Shown: positions 38,269-47,209 of the stretch, one piece after another
Position numbering within the stretch: position 1 is the stretch's first letter
Layout: every line of letters starts with the position of its first letter
Assembly (NCBI RefSeq): GCF_001294625.1
Contig: NZ_CP012677.1
Span: forward strand, 1,550,001 to 1,614,000
Length of the DNA stretch: 64,000 nt
Source of the DNA: Arthrobacter alpinus
GTDB lineage: Bacteria > Actinomycetota > Actinomycetes > Actinomycetales > Micrococcaceae
Reading direction: 5' to 3'
Program-made: the position numbers and the translations under genes
Notes under the pieces: generated by a model
The model's database searches: none
Told to the model about the DNA's origin: nothing
Seen by the model: the letters and a program-made list of their open reading frames with translations, nothing else

Positions 38269-39897
38269 ATGTCTTTGACCATGTACCGCAACGGCTCCGT
38301 CTACAGTGCAGCAGACCCTTTAGCCACAGCGATGCTGGTGGATGGCGACACCGTGGCCTGGGTGGGCTCCGAACACGCAGCCACATCCTTACTTGATGCA
38401 CGCATGCGGCTCGTCGACCTGGCCGGGACCCTCATAACACCCGGCTTCGTGGACTCCCACGTGCACGTGACCGAGACCGGGACGGCCCTGGAGTCGATTG
38501 ACCTTTCCAATACCAGGTCGGTGACACAGGCACTTGCTTTAGTGGCGGCCGCGGCGGCCGCCAACCCTCACGGCATCCTGCAGGGCCACGGCTGGGATGA
38601 GTCCTCCTGGGCGGAGCAGCGCCCGCTGACGGCCGTGGAGCTGGATCGGGCCACTGGGAGCCGTGAGGTCTATTTGGCGCGTGTAGACGTGCACTCAGGG
38701 ACTGTGTCCGGGTCCTTGGCGAAGCGATGCGGGCTGCCCGGTCTTGACGGCTGGCGGGGCGACGGGCTTGTCACCGGCGCCGCCCATGCCTGCGCCCGCG
38801 ACGCCTCACGCCAGCTCTCCACGGCGGACCGCACCAGGATTCAACAGCGCGCCCTGCGCCATGCCGCAGCCAACGGTTACGTCGCCTTGGCAGAAATGAG
38901 TGCCCCGCATGTTGGTTCGGCCCAGGATTTGGCCTCCCTGGCGGCTCTGAGCTCCTTCACTGCTCCGGAGGCCTTTGCCGAGGTCCTGCCCTACTGGGGC
39001 CAGGTGGTTTCCAGCGCCGACGAGGCCCGGCAGGTGCTGGCATCCCTGGGCACACCCGTTCTGGGGCTGGCTGGTGACCTTAACATCGACGGCTCGCTGG
39101 GCTCCCGTTCGGCGTTCTTGCGTGCACCGTATGCGGACGCCCCGGATGGGCGGGGACAGGCCTATCTGACGGCGGCCCAGATCGGCGACCATTTGGCGGC
39201 CACCTCCGAGCTGGGGATCTCCGGCGGCTTCCACATCATTGGCGACGGCGCCATGGACCTGGCGCTGGAAGGCCTCGCTCTCGCCGCGGAGCAGGTGGGC
39301 ATCGAGAAGGTTCGTGCGGCTGGGCATCGATTCGAACACGCCGAGATGGTTGACGACGCTGCCATGGCGGCGTTGGCCCGGCACGCCGTCACCGTCTCGA
39401 TCCAGCCGGTCTTTGATGCTTTCTGGGGCGGGGGGGAGGGCATGTATGCCCAACGCCTTGGCGCGGAACGGGCTGCCCTCCTAAACCCGGTGGCCAGGTT
39501 CTACGAGGCTGGTGTGCCGATCTGCTTTGGCTCGGACTCTCCCGTGACGCCCCTGAACCCGTGGGCAAGCGTCCGCGCAGCCTTGTCGCATCACCAGCCG
39601 GGCCAAAGGATTTCGGCCCGGGCCGCGTTCATTGGCCACACTCGTGCAGGCTGGCGCGCCGCGGGGGCGCAGAATCCCATGCTGGGCCAGTTAGCCCCCG
39701 GCGCCCCCGCCAGCTTTGCCATCTGGGAGGTTGATGAGCTCATGGTGCAGGTGGCTGACGAGCGAGTACAGTCTTGGTCAACGGATCCGCGGGCACGCAC
39801 CCCATTGCTGCCTGCCCTTGACACTGCCAACGACCCTCGCTGTCTGGCGACGGTGCACCGAGGCCGGGAACTGTACACCGCTGCGGACTTCTCCTGA
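38269..39897 (+). CDS. Amidohydrolase, YtcJ-like
   Basis: 542 residues. The metal-dependent hydrolase barrel shows the HxH pair in TPGFVDSHVHV (about 60-68), later His in GGFHIIGDGAMD and AGHRFEHAEMV, and the Asp in CFGSDSPVTPLNPW. N- and C-terminal strands form the composite sandwich domain (GTLITPG; FAIWEVDELMVQ). It belongs to the YtcJ/NfdA-like group, whose members hydrolyse N-formyl, amide or related bonds; substrate is not evident. GAAAGGA precedes ATG 38269. Confidence 0.86.
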   Translation: MSLTMYRNGSVYSAADPLATAMLVDGDTVAWVGSEHAATSLLDARMRLVDLAGTLITPGFVDSHVHVTETGTALESIDLSNTRSVTQALALVAAAAAANPHGILQGHGWDESSWAEQRPLTAVELDRATGSREVYLARVDVHSGTVSGSLAKRCGLPGLDGWRGDGLVTGAAHACARDASRQLSTADRTRIQQRALRHAAANGYVALAEMSAPHVGSAQDLASLAALSSFTAPEAFAEVLPYWGQVVSSADEARQVLASLGTPVLGLAGDLNIDGSLGSRSAFLRAPYADAPDGRGQAYLTAAQIGDHLAATSELGISGGFHIIGDGAMDLALEGLALAAEQVGIEKVRAAGHRFEHAEMVDDAAMAALARHAVTVSIQPVFDAFWGGGEGMYAQRLGAERAALLNPVARFYEAGVPICFGSDSPVTPLNPWASVRAALSHHQPGQRISARAAFIGHTRAGWRAAGAQNPMLGQLAPGAPASFAIWEVDELMVQVADERVQSWSTDPRARTPLLPALDTANDPRCLATVHRGRELYTAADFS

Positions 39898-39927
39898 ACA
39901 GTCTTTGTTTCGCCCCGCCGCAGGCCT

Positions 39928-39961
39928 CTGACCTGCACCAATAGGCGTCGGTGCAGGTCAG
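39928..39961 (+). terminator. Hairpin after the amidohydrolase gene
   Basis: CTGACCTGCACC pairs perfectly with GGTGCAGGTCAG around a ten-base loop, 31 bp after the stop. There is no T run, so termination is likely but not certain. Confidence 0.6.
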
Positions 39962-40076
39962 CAGTGTATTGACAGCGAGGCCGCTGGCCGTTAGTTTTTA
40001 TGGAAGTGGCTTGCCTTTATGGCGATCCCCACCGATGCTTCGCAAGCTGGTCTCGGTGTTAGGGAGATAAGTTCAC

Positions 40077-40145
40077 GTGTCAGTAGAAAACAAACAGATT
40101 TTCCACGTCCTTGATGTGGGTACTGTTTGGCCCGAAGGCGCGTGA
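40077..40145 (+). CDS. Possible 22-residue leader or small protein upstream of ppm1
   Basis: GTG 40077 follows AGGGAGATAAGTTCAC and opens a 22-codon frame (SVENKQIFHVLDVGTVWPEG) ending at TGA 40145. It lies in a 430-bp gap between the amidohydrolase and ppm1. There is no recognisable family and so short a frame could be chance. The remainder of 39962-40329 shows only a TATACT hexamer at 40206-40211 that could be the -10 element for ppm1. Confidence 0.2.
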   Translation: MSVENKQIFHVLDVGTVWPEGA

Positions 40146-40329
40146 GCTTGTCTTTCCTTGTGTGCTTTTCGCCTCACAGTGACGGCCGCCTTCAGCACAT
40201 CCACCTATACTAGGGATTTGGCGCCGCGTGCCCGCTGCCTTCACTGGCCAGCCCTTTGTCCCGCGTGGATGCGTGCCGCACCGAAGATGTGACCTGTTTT
40301 CTCATTTCCACACGGAAAGGCACCAACTG

Positions 40330-41061
40330 TTGCGTGTCCTGACAATAATTCCCACATACAACGAGATTGAGTCCCTGCCCAAGACTCTCAAGCGGCTCCG
40401 CGCCGCTGCCCCTCATGTCGACGTACTCATCGCCGATGACAACAGCCCCGATGGCACGGGCAAGCTTGCCGACGAGTTTGCCGCTGCTGACAGCCAGGTG
40501 CACGTGTTGCACCGCGCAGGCAAGCAAGGGCTGGGCGCGGCGTACCTGGCAGGTTTCGCGTGGGGCCTGGATGCCGGCTATGACGTCCTCGTGGAAATGG
40601 ACGCAGACGGTTCCCACCAGCCCGAACAGTTGCCGCTGCTGCTGGATGCCATCGACCAAGGGGCCGATCTTGTCCTGGGCTCCCGCTGGGTGCCGGGCGG
40701 CAAAGTGGTGAACTGGCCCCTGCATCGCAAGCTGATCTCCACCTGTGGCAGCTTGTACTCGCGTGTCCTGCTCGGGATCTCCATCCGCGACGTCACGGGG
40801 GGCTACCGCGCCTTCCGCCGCACCACGCTGGAGGCACTTGACCTTGAGGCCGTGGATTCGGTGGGTTACGGTTTTCAGGTGGACATGTTGTGGCGCGTCT
40901 GCCAGAAGGGCCTGAAAGTGGTTGAAGTCCCCATCACTTTCGTGGAGCGTGAATTCGGTGCTTCCAAGATGAGCGGCAATATTGTCCAAGAAGCCATCCT
41001 CAACGTCACCAAGTGGGGTCTGAGCGCTCGGTGGAACAAGCTGAGCGGCCGCAACAAGTAA
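40330..41061 (+). CDS. ppm1: Polyprenol monophosphomannose synthase (Ppm1/DPM1-like GT2)
   Basis: 243 residues from TTG 40330 (GAAAGG ten bases upstream). The GT2 fold has [35 protein letters not shown] (DAD metal motif), GSRWVPGG and a C-terminal [16 protein letters not shown]. There are no TM helices, so this is the catalytic domain alone, as in DPM1-type enzymes. It transfers mannose from GDP-mannose to polyprenol phosphate, the donor for lipoglycan and protein mannosylation outside the membrane. A fused apolipoprotein acyltransferase (lnt) domain, seen in some mycobacteria, is absent. Confidence 0.88.
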   Translation: MRVLTIIPTYNEIESLPKTLKRLRAAAPHVDVLIADDNSPDGTGKLADEFAAADSQVHVLHRAGKQGLGAAYLAGFAWGLDAGYDVLVEMDADGSHQPEQLPLLLDAIDQGADLVLGSRWVPGGKVVNWPLHRKLISTCGSLYSRVLLGISIRDVTGGYRAFRRTTLEALDLEAVDSVGYGFQVDMLWRVCQKGLKVVEVPITFVEREFGASKMSGNIVQEAILNVTKWGLSARWNKLSGRNK

Positions 41062-41082
41062 CTGCTCTCAAGGTCTTTTGAA

Positions 41083-41134
41083 CCCACGCAAAAGGCGGGC
41101 GACCCGGTTTCGGGTCGCCCGCCTTTTGCGTGGG
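41083..41134. terminator. Bidirectional terminator between ppm1 and rbpA
   Basis: A long hairpin pairs CCCACGCAAAAGGCGGGCGACC with its inverted copy (stem over 20 bp). The internal A and T runs sit near the base of the stem, and the two flanking genes converge on it. Confidence 0.88.
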
Positions 41135-41158
41135 CAGGAATTTACAGGCTAAGGAACC

Positions 41159-41500
41159 TTAGACCTTTTCGCCACGCTTCTGACGAAGAATGGTCAGGCG
41201 GTCCGCCAAAATGGTTTCCAGTTCCGGAAGCGAGCGGCGTTCCAGCAGCATGTCCCAGTGGGTGCGTACCGGCTTGTCGTTGGAGGTGTCCGGTGCCTCA
41301 CCATTGACGAGCAGGGCTTCCTTGCCGGTCTTGGAAACCCACACTGGGGGGATCTCTGCCTCGGCAGAGAACGTCACAAACACCTGCTCGCCATCCGCGC
41401 AACGGTATTCAATTCGCTGACGGGGAGCGGGCTCCACACCCGACTCCGTCTCCATGCTCTGTGCGCCCAAGCGCATACCGCGCAAGCTACGATCGCTCAT
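41159..41500 (-). CDS. rbpA: RNA polymerase-binding protein RbpA
   Basis: 113 residues, complete. It shows the order MSDRSLRGMRLGAQSMETE (N-terminal tail), RIEYRCADGEQVFVTFSAEAEIPPVWVSKTGKEA (core) and THWDMLLERRSLPELETILADRL (sigma-interaction helix). RbpA binds RNA polymerase and group 1/2 sigma factors and stabilises the open complex in Actinobacteria. Only one of the usual core cysteines is visible, as in many non-zinc RbpA proteins. It is convergent with ppm1. Confidence 0.96.
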   Translation of the reverse strand: MSDRSLRGMRLGAQSMETESGVEPAPRQRIEYRCADGEQVFVTFSAEAEIPPVWVSKTGKEALLVNGEAPDTSNDKPVRTHWDMLLERRSLPELETILADRLTILRQKRGEKV

Positions 41501-41732
41501 GACTTCTCCCTAATATTGTTGCCGAATCTAGTGATTTTCGGCGTTTGGTCTGAGCCGGCCGTATCCAACGTCCGGCCCAATCCACGTTCGTCATTGTTTC
41601 AACGCTTTACCAGGCTACGTTGTTCCACACGCCCAACACTGCGCAAAATAGGCCGCCGAAAACGCCGCGCGGCCAAGCACCCATTATACGTGCTTGACCG
41701 CGAAGTTCCATGCAGCTCGTGCCGCTTCGCCG

Positions 41733-42659
41733 CTAGGGGTCGGTGGCAACGTCGGCGGCGTCATCGGTATCCGCCGTCGTGTTGCCCAGGACGTTACCAA
41801 TTCCCTTTAGCGCCTCGCCGACTTCACTGGGGATAATCCACAGTTTATTGGAGGACCCGGAGGCGATCTTCGGCAGGGTTTGCAGGTACTGGTAGGCCAG
41901 CAGTTTCTGGGTCGGGTTGCCCTTGTGGATGGCACCGAACACCTTCTGGATGGCCTGGGACTCACCGTCGGCACGCAGGATGGCGGCTTTTGCGTCACCC
42001 TCTGCTTTGAGGATGGAGGACTGGCGTTCACCTTCGGCGGTCAAAATGGCCGACTGCTTGGTTCCCTCGGCGGTCAGGATCGCGGCACGACGGTCCCGCT
42101 CGGCACGCATCTGCTTTTCCATGGAATCCTGGATGGACAGGGGCGGGTCGATGGCCTTGAGCTCAACACGGCTGACCCGGATGCCCCAGCGGCCGGTGGC
42201 CTCATCAAGGACGCCACGGAGCTGGCCGTTGATCTGGTCGCGAGAGGTCAGGGCCTCTTCAAGGTTCAAGCCACCCACAACGTTACGCAGTGTTGTAGTG
42301 GTCAACTGCTCCACGGCCTGAATGTAGTTGGCGATCTCGTAGGTGGCAGCCCTCGGATCGGTGACCTGGAAGTACACCACGGTGTCAATGGAGACCACCA
42401 GGTTGTCCTCGGTGATGACCGGTTGCGGGGGGAAGGAGACAACCTGCTCGCGCAAATCCAGCAGCGGCAGCAACCGGTCCACGAAGGGGATCAGTACTGT
42501 CAAGCCGGGGTTAAGTGTCCGCTGGTATTTACCAAGTCGCTCAACAACGCCAGCACGTGCCTGCGGAACAATGCGCACGGACCGGACCAGGACAATGACG
42601 ACGAATATCAGCAAGACCAAAACAACAAAGAGCCAAACCAGTGTGCCTGCGTCTCCCAT
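41733..42659 (-). CDS. SPFH/Band 7 membrane protein (stomatin/QmcA-like)
   Basis: 308 residues from ATG 42659, with AGAGGGGAT six bases upstream; an earlier in-frame start (42713) lacks a site. One N-terminal TM helix (about 5-26) precedes the SPFH domain (VRIVPQARAGVVERLGKYQRTL; DPRAATYEIANYIQAVEQLTTTTLRNVVGGL). A long helical repeat region follows (AILTAEGTKQSAILTAEGERQSSILKAEGDAK). Such proteins form membrane rings and microdomains. The NfeD gene is its immediate upstream partner on the same strand, a conserved pairing. Confidence 0.92.
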   Translation of the reverse strand: MGDAGTLVWLFVVLVLLIFVVIVLVRSVRIVPQARAGVVERLGKYQRTLNPGLTVLIPFVDRLLPLLDLREQVVSFPPQPVITEDNLVVSIDTVVYFQVTDPRAATYEIANYIQAVEQLTTTTLRNVVGGLNLEEALTSRDQINGQLRGVLDEATGRWGIRVSRVELKAIDPPLSIQDSMEKQMRAERDRRAAILTAEGTKQSAILTAEGERQSSILKAEGDAKAAILRADGESQAIQKVFGAIHKGNPTQKLLAYQYLQTLPKIASGSSNKLWIIPSEVGEALKGIGNVLGNTTADTDDAADVATDP

Positions 42660-42750
42660 GAAATCCCCTCTTTTCTGTGTGAAGAATATGTGCTCCTGAA
42701 CGCCATTTGGCACAGGAAAACTCTTTCAACGGACTAGGCGGCTTTTTCGC

Positions 42751-43236
42751 CTAGCCAATTATTGCGGCGGTTCCTGTCGCCTTGTGGACAGTGGGGAAGC
42801 TGATGATGGCAGTGGCACCGTCGATGGCGGCTACTTCAACCTCGGCGCCCATGGGAATCTCCTTGCCATCGCGGATCCGTGCCGTCCACACGTCACCACC
42901 AATTTTGACGAGGCCGCTGTTGGTGCTGACAGGCTCCAACACCACGGCATGGTGCCCGATGAGTCTGTCAACATTGGAGAGTTGGTCTGCCGGGCCGCGC
43001 CGCAAGTGGGCCAGTGCCAGGGGCCTGATTAGCACTGTGGTGGCGAGGGCGACTACGCAGAAGATGACAATCTGCAGCCACAACGGAGCGCCGAACAGGA
43101 ATGCCACCAGCGAGGCCAAGGCACCAACCGACATTAAAATGAAGTACAGATTCAACGTCAGCATCTCGGCAACGGCCAACAGCAGGAACACCGTCAGCCA
43201 GATGATCCAACCAAAGTCATTAATCCATTCGAGCAT
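42751..43236 (-). CDS. NfeD-family membrane protein
   Basis: 161 residues. Three or four TM helices (WIIWLTVFLLLAVAEM, LYFILMSVGALASLVAFLF, LQIVIFCVVALATTVLI) are followed by the NfeD OB-fold domain: GHHAVVLEPVSTNSGLVKIGGDVWTARI ending in GATAIISF. It belongs to the short NfeD1b type without a protease domain. It partners with SPFH proteins in membrane quality control, and the SPFH gene lies 91 nt downstream on the same strand. Confidence 0.9.
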   Translation of the reverse strand: MLEWINDFGWIIWLTVFLLLAVAEMLTLNLYFILMSVGALASLVAFLFGAPLWLQIVIFCVVALATTVLIRPLALAHLRRGPADQLSNVDRLIGHHAVVLEPVSTNSGLVKIGGDVWTARIRDGKEIPMGAEVEVAAIDGATAIISFPTVHKATGTAAIIG

Positions 43237-43302
43237 TGAGTCCCCCTTAGAGACTTATATTGCGTATCTATGAGCCTACTACGAGCGGCTGGGAATATGC
43301 GG

Positions 43303-44712
43303 CTAAATGACCGCCTGAAGTGGCATTCTCAAGGGGTCCGAGCCCACTTGGGAGCTGACACGTGCCAGGATTCGCACGCCGTCGTGCAATTGTTCATCGG
43401 CGTAGCAAAACGGCAGCCGCAAGAAACGCTCAAATGCACCGTCCAGACCAAAACGTGGTCCCGGCACCAAGCCCAGGCCCTCGTTGCGGGCAGCCAGGGC
43501 CAGCGCAGAGGAGGATGTGGTTTCGGTGTTGATCCACAAGGAAAGCCCCCCGTCGGGCACTTTGACATCCCACTGGGGTAGGTGTTCGGCTAGCAATCGC
43601 ACCAGGGTGTCCCGGCCCCGTTGCAGATCCCGGCTGCGGTTGTCGCTCAGCAGCGGCAAGTCCTTGAGCAGGGACGTGGCGACGAGTTGTTCAAACAACG
43701 GCGTCCCCAAGTCCGACGACGGACGGTTGCGCAGGAGCTGTGCGAGGACTTCCCGGGGCCCTCGGATCCAGCCGACCCGCAGCCCTCCCCACGCAATCTT
43801 GCCAAGCGAGCCCAGCGTGATGACGTTCGGGTTGAAGCAGGCAAGCGGCGGCATCGGGCCCCTGTCGATATCCAAAAGTGCCGTAGTTTCATCCACCACC
43901 AGCACGGTGCCCTCGCGTTGGGCTGCTGCGGCAAGGTATTCGCGTTCCGGGACGGTCATGCTCATGCCGGTGGGGTTGTGGAAATCCGGCATGAGGAAGG
44001 CCATGCTGGGTGCGGCCCGCCGGATTTGCAGCAATGCTTCGGCCAGGTCCCAGCCGCCATCTTGGCGTACGGGAAAAGCCAGCAGCCGCGCCCCCACGGA
44101 GCTGAAGGTGTCCAGGGCGTGCGGATACGTGGGTTGTTCCACCATGATCCGTTCACCGGGGGAGTACAGGGTCCGGGTAACGAGGTTCAGCGCGTGCTGG
44201 GCCCCGATGGTGACCATGATCTGCTCAGCTGAGGTGGGCAGGCCCCTGTCCCGGTAGCTTTGGGCGATGGCCTCACGCAGGTCCGGCAAGCCCACCATGT
44301 CGAAACCGTCGTGGGTGAGGTAGCGGGGGATCTCCTGCGCCGCAGCCGTGAAGGCCGCGCCTAGCCCCGGGTAGGCCGGAGCTGTCGCCTTGGTAAAGTC
44401 TAGTGGCAGCCCCTGGTGCAGGGTGTGCTCACCGCGTTCGCGACCCGGCAGTGTCAAGGTGCTGCCGGAGCCGCGCACACTGGCCAGGTAGCCGTCGTCG
44501 CGCAGTTTCGAGTAGGCGGCGGCAACCGTGGTCCTGCTCAGCTCCAGGGCGTTGCTCAGCTCGCGTTCGGCCGGTAGTTTGGCCCCGCTGGCCAGCCGCC
44601 CGTCAATCAACAGGACCCGGATGCGCTCGGCCAAGGCCCTGTAGGCCGGGGCGCTCGAACGCCATTCACCCAGCTCGCGGGCCAGCCGCCGTCCAGTGAC
44701 AAAAGTGTTCAT
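43303..44712 (-). CDS. MocR-type (GntR-aminotransferase) regulator, YczR-like
   Basis: 469 residues. An N-terminal GntR winged helix (ERIRVLLIDGRLASGAKLPAERELSNALELSRTTVAAAYSKLRDDGYL) is joined to a fold-type I PLP-binding domain. GAQHALNLVTRTL, DFHNPTGMSM and TLGSLGKIAWGGLRVGWIRGP (PLP Lys in SLGK) are present. Such regulators sense PLP or amino-acid derivatives. It is divergent from a YczE membrane protein gene 60 bp away, the arrangement used to define the yczR group, so it very likely controls that gene. Confidence 0.87.
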   Translation of the reverse strand: MNTFVTGRRLARELGEWRSSAPAYRALAERIRVLLIDGRLASGAKLPAERELSNALELSRTTVAAAYSKLRDDGYLASVRGSGSTLTLPGRERGEHTLHQGLPLDFTKATAPAYPGLGAAFTAAAQEIPRYLTHDGFDMVGLPDLREAIAQSYRDRGLPTSAEQIMVTIGAQHALNLVTRTLYSPGERIMVEQPTYPHALDTFSSVGARLLAFPVRQDGGWDLAEALLQIRRAAPSMAFLMPDFHNPTGMSMTVPEREYLAAAAQREGTVLVVDETTALLDIDRGPMPPLACFNPNVITLGSLGKIAWGGLRVGWIRGPREVLAQLLRNRPSSDLGTPLFEQLVATSLLKDLPLLSDNRSRDLQRGRDTLVRLLAEHLPQWDVKVPDGGLSLWINTETTSSSALALAARNEGLGLVPGPRFGLDGAFERFLRLPFCYADEQLHDGVRILARVSSQVGSDPLRMPLQAVI

Positions 44713-44759
44713 AAAGCCACCTTAGGCGAATTGGACCTAGTGCATAAGGCCAGTTTGGT

Positions 44760-44765
44760 TAGAAT
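44760..44765 (+). promoter_or_regulatory. -10 element of yczE (probable leaderless transcript)
   Basis: TAGAAT lies six bases before the yczE ATG (44772), so transcription would begin at or next to the start codon and give a leaderless mRNA. No good -35 element is at 17-18 bp, consistent with activation by the divergent MocR protein. CCTAGTGCATAAGG just upstream may be part of its operator. Confidence 0.45.
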
Positions 44766-44771
44766 TGTGTA

Positions 44772-45440
44772 ATGCCACTGTTTCTTTCGACCCAAAACCT
44801 CCCCGCCCGTTTGCTCCGACTCCTGCTGGGCCTGTTGATGTACGGCATCGCCATTGCGTTGATGATCCGTGGCAATATTGGCGCCTCCCCGTGGGACGTC
44901 TTCGCCCAGGGCGCTTCACGAACCACCGGGATTTCTTTTGGACTGTGCACGGTGATCATCAGCGCCATCGTGTTGCTCTTTTGGATCCCGCTGCGGCAAA
45001 AGCCGGGCGTTGGCACCATTGCCAACGCCGTCCTGGTGGGCGTCTTTGCCGATCTTGGCCTCGCCGTGATTCCCCAGGCCAGCCACCCGCTGCTACAGGG
45101 CGCCTCGTTCATGTGCGGACTGTGCCTGCTGGCGTTTGCCACCGCCCTCTACATTGGCGCTGGCTTGGGACCGGGGCCCCGTGACGGGTTGATGACGGGG
45201 TTGGTGCGCGTCACCGGCAGGCCCGTGTGGATGATCCGCACGGGCATTGAACTGAGCGTGGTTGTGGTGGGGTTCTTCATGGGTGGTGTGGTGGGGGCCG
45301 GCACGGCAGCGTTTGCCGTGGGCGTAGGCCCCCTGACGCAGGTGACCCTGCGGTGGCTGGGGGTTAACCTTCACGGCAAGAACCAGAGCTCCGGCGCCGC
45401 CCCGCTGCTGGACGCCGGCACACCCGGCAGTCCTCTTTAG
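44772..45440 (+). CDS. YczE/YitT-family membrane protein
   Basis: 222 residues with five or six membrane helices. The family pattern is NIGASPWDVFAQGAS (GxxPWDV) in the first loop and GLGPGPRDGLMTGL in the middle. The C-terminal 30 residues are hydrophilic. YczE proteins are thought to move a small metabolite or modulate envelope processes, and the family is repeatedly found beside MocR regulators, as here. Substrate is unknown. Confidence 0.86.
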   Translation: MPLFLSTQNLPARLLRLLLGLLMYGIAIALMIRGNIGASPWDVFAQGASRTTGISFGLCTVIISAIVLLFWIPLRQKPGVGTIANAVLVGVFADLGLAVIPQASHPLLQGASFMCGLCLLAFATALYIGAGLGPGPRDGLMTGLVRVTGRPVWMIRTGIELSVVVVGFFMGGVVGAGTAAFAVGVGPLTQVTLRWLGVNLHGKNQSSGAAPLLDAGTPGSPL

Positions 45441-45501
45441 ATAGGCGTTGCCGCTTGCCTGTCAGTATTGCGCGGCGGCTAGTCCGACGCGGCGGCTAGC
45501 A

Positions 45502-46425
45502 TTACGCGGCGGCTAGCTTGCTGAAAATGGAGATTTGAAACTCGGCCTGCACAGCAGTGAACGCGGGCAGTCCCAGCACTGTCCTGGCAAGGTGTTGTGG
45601 GTCCACATGGTGCCCGGCCGGTCCCATGAGGGCCACATTCTGGATGTCGCGCGGGGAAAGTACCAGGGACACGTTCACTTCTCGGCGTTCCTGAAGGTGG
45701 AAGTGGCCTGCCATGGCTTGAACCAGTTCCGCCTCCTTTTGAGGCTGAATGCCCAGCATGCCAGCCAGTTCAGCTATTTGTGCCAGGTGCCCTGGCCTGG
45801 GTGTCACCACCACCAGCTTGCCCCGGGGCGCCAGCACGCGAGCAAACTCGGCGGCGTTTCGCGGGGCGAAAACCACTAGGACCGCATCGGCCCGACCGGC
45901 CTCCACCGGCAAGGGCTGCCACAGGTCCCACACCAGATTTACCGTGCCCGAGTTGCGGCGGGCCGCCCGGCGCAGGGCGAACTTGGAGATGTCCAGCCCG
46001 ATCGAGTCGATGCCGTGTTCACCGCCCGGACCGCTGGCGAGGTTCACTAGAATACGGTCCAGGTAATACCCGGCGCCGGTGCCGGCGTCTAGGACCAGAG
46101 GCCGGGAGACCAGCGGCCGGGACGTTCCGGCGGGTGCGCACTCGGGCCGGGCGTCGCGCACAACCTCGCCCACCACCTCGCCAAGGGCGTCGGCGAGGGG
46201 TGCGTAGTGGCCGGCGTCGAGGAAGTCCTCGCGCGCCGCCACCATCTCCGCGGTGTCCTGGGTGAACTTGGTGCCGCGGCCGCTCAACAGGTTCACATAA
46301 CCTTGGCGAGCAATGTCGAAGCAGTGTCCGTCAATGCACTTCAAGGAATTTTCACCGGGGAGTGTCTCCACGAACTCCAAACCGCAGACGGGGCAGATGA
46401 GGGCGTCGAGCGCACTGTTTTCCAT
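45502..46425 (-). CDS. rlmA: rRNA (guanine-N1)-methyltransferase, RlmA-like
   Basis: 307 residues. The N-terminal zinc knuckle (LICPVCGLEF...LKCIDGHCFD) is followed by QGYVNLLSGR and a class I SAM domain: VLDAGTGAGYYLDRI (motif I), GLDISKFALRRAARR, LVWDLWQPLPVEA and VLVVFAPRNAAEFAR. This zinc-plus-Rossmann layout is characteristic of RlmA-type enzymes that methylate G745 or G748 of 23S rRNA, the latter affecting tylosin binding in actinomycetes. The type I versus type II choice cannot be made by eye. Confidence 0.85.
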   Translation of the reverse strand: MENSALDALICPVCGLEFVETLPGENSLKCIDGHCFDIARQGYVNLLSGRGTKFTQDTAEMVAAREDFLDAGHYAPLADALGEVVGEVVRDARPECAPAGTSRPLVSRPLVLDAGTGAGYYLDRILVNLASGPGGEHGIDSIGLDISKFALRRAARRNSGTVNLVWDLWQPLPVEAGRADAVLVVFAPRNAAEFARVLAPRGKLVVVTPRPGHLAQIAELAGMLGIQPQKEAELVQAMAGHFHLQERREVNVSLVLSPRDIQNVALMGPAGHHVDPQHLARTVLGLPAFTAVQAEFQISIFSKLAAA

Positions 46426-46452
46426 AGTTTTATCCTAGAGGGGCGTGCCGGT

Positions 46453-47103
46453 TTAGAAGTTCAGCTTCGCGCGCGCGTAGGCAACGTCCGGGTGGGCCCA
46501 GTTGGCCGAGTACTCGGCGTTGGAGGCGAGGGATCGCGTGTGGGCCTTGTCAATGTACAAGGTGCCGGCCAGGTGGTCGGTTTCGTGCTGCACGATCCGT
46601 GCCTGCCACCCAGAGAACCGTCGGGTGTGCGCGGTGCCGTGGTCGTCGTCGTACCTCAGCTCGACGGCGATGGCCCGGTCCACCACAGCCTGCCAGCCGG
46701 ACATGGACAGGCAACCTTCATAGTGCGACGCCGTGGCCGTCCCCACGGGCGTGTATCGGGGGTTGAGGATGGCGAGAAAGTCAAGGGGGTGCCGCTCGCG
46801 CGCTGCCGCGTTCTCGGCGCTGACCTCGTACAGGTCTTCCATGACTGCCAACTGCAAGGGCACGCCAATCTGCGGAGCGGCCAGCCCAACGCCGGGGGCC
46901 GCACGCATGACCTCGGTCATCACGGCAATGAGCCCGGCCAGTTCGGTGGCACTGAGCTGACCGGTGAACGGCAGGGCCCGGGCGCGTAGCACCGGGTGCC
47001 CGGCCTGCACGATAGGGGGCAGTTCGCCGCCATCGAGGACGGCCGTGACGGACCGGCGCAGGTCAGCGTCGTCGAAGGGCGCGGGGGCTTTCCACTCAGG
47101 CAT
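46453..47103 (-). CDS. def: Peptide deformylase
   Basis: 216 residues from ATG 47103. Motif 1 is GVGLAAPQIG (71-80), motif 2 is EGCLSM with metal Cys131, and motif 3 is HETDHLAG with metal His173, catalytic Glu174 and His177. It removes the formyl group from new N-termini. An in-frame TTG at 47169 would add 22 poorly ordered residues and has no ribosome-binding site. ATG 47103 overlaps the stop of a short upstream frame that has an excellent site, so coupled translation is probable. The gene is divergent from acnA. Confidence 0.9.
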   Translation of the reverse strand: MPEWKAPAPFDDADLRRSVTAVLDGGELPPIVQAGHPVLRARALPFTGQLSATELAGLIAVMTEVMRAAPGVGLAAPQIGVPLQLAVMEDLYEVSAENAAARERHPLDFLAILNPRYTPVGTATASHYEGCLSMSGWQAVVDRAIAVELRYDDDHGTAHTRRFSGWQARIVQHETDHLAGTLYIDKAHTRSLASNAEYSANWAHPDVAYARAKLNF

Positions 47104-47176
47104 TGCCGTGCTCGATCCGCCGGCCGCCCACGGGGGAGCAGGCGCTGGCCCGGTCAATTTCTTGTACAACTTTCAT
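47096..47176 (-). CDS. 26-codon leader frame coupled to def
   Basis: ATG 47176 has GGAAGG seven bases upstream. It encodes MKVVQEIDRASACSP and 11 further residues, and stops at TGA 47096-47098, whose bases overlap the def start (ATGCCTGA). The def ATG itself has no good site, so ribosomes ending the leader could restart there. It could alternatively be the true def start followed by a frameshift, but the leader has no deformylase-like sequence. Confidence 0.4.
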   Translation of the reverse strand: MKVVQEIDRASACSPVGGRRIEHGNA

Positions 47177-47209
47177 CTGTGTGCCTTCCAAAGAGATTCC
47201 GTCGGCCTC

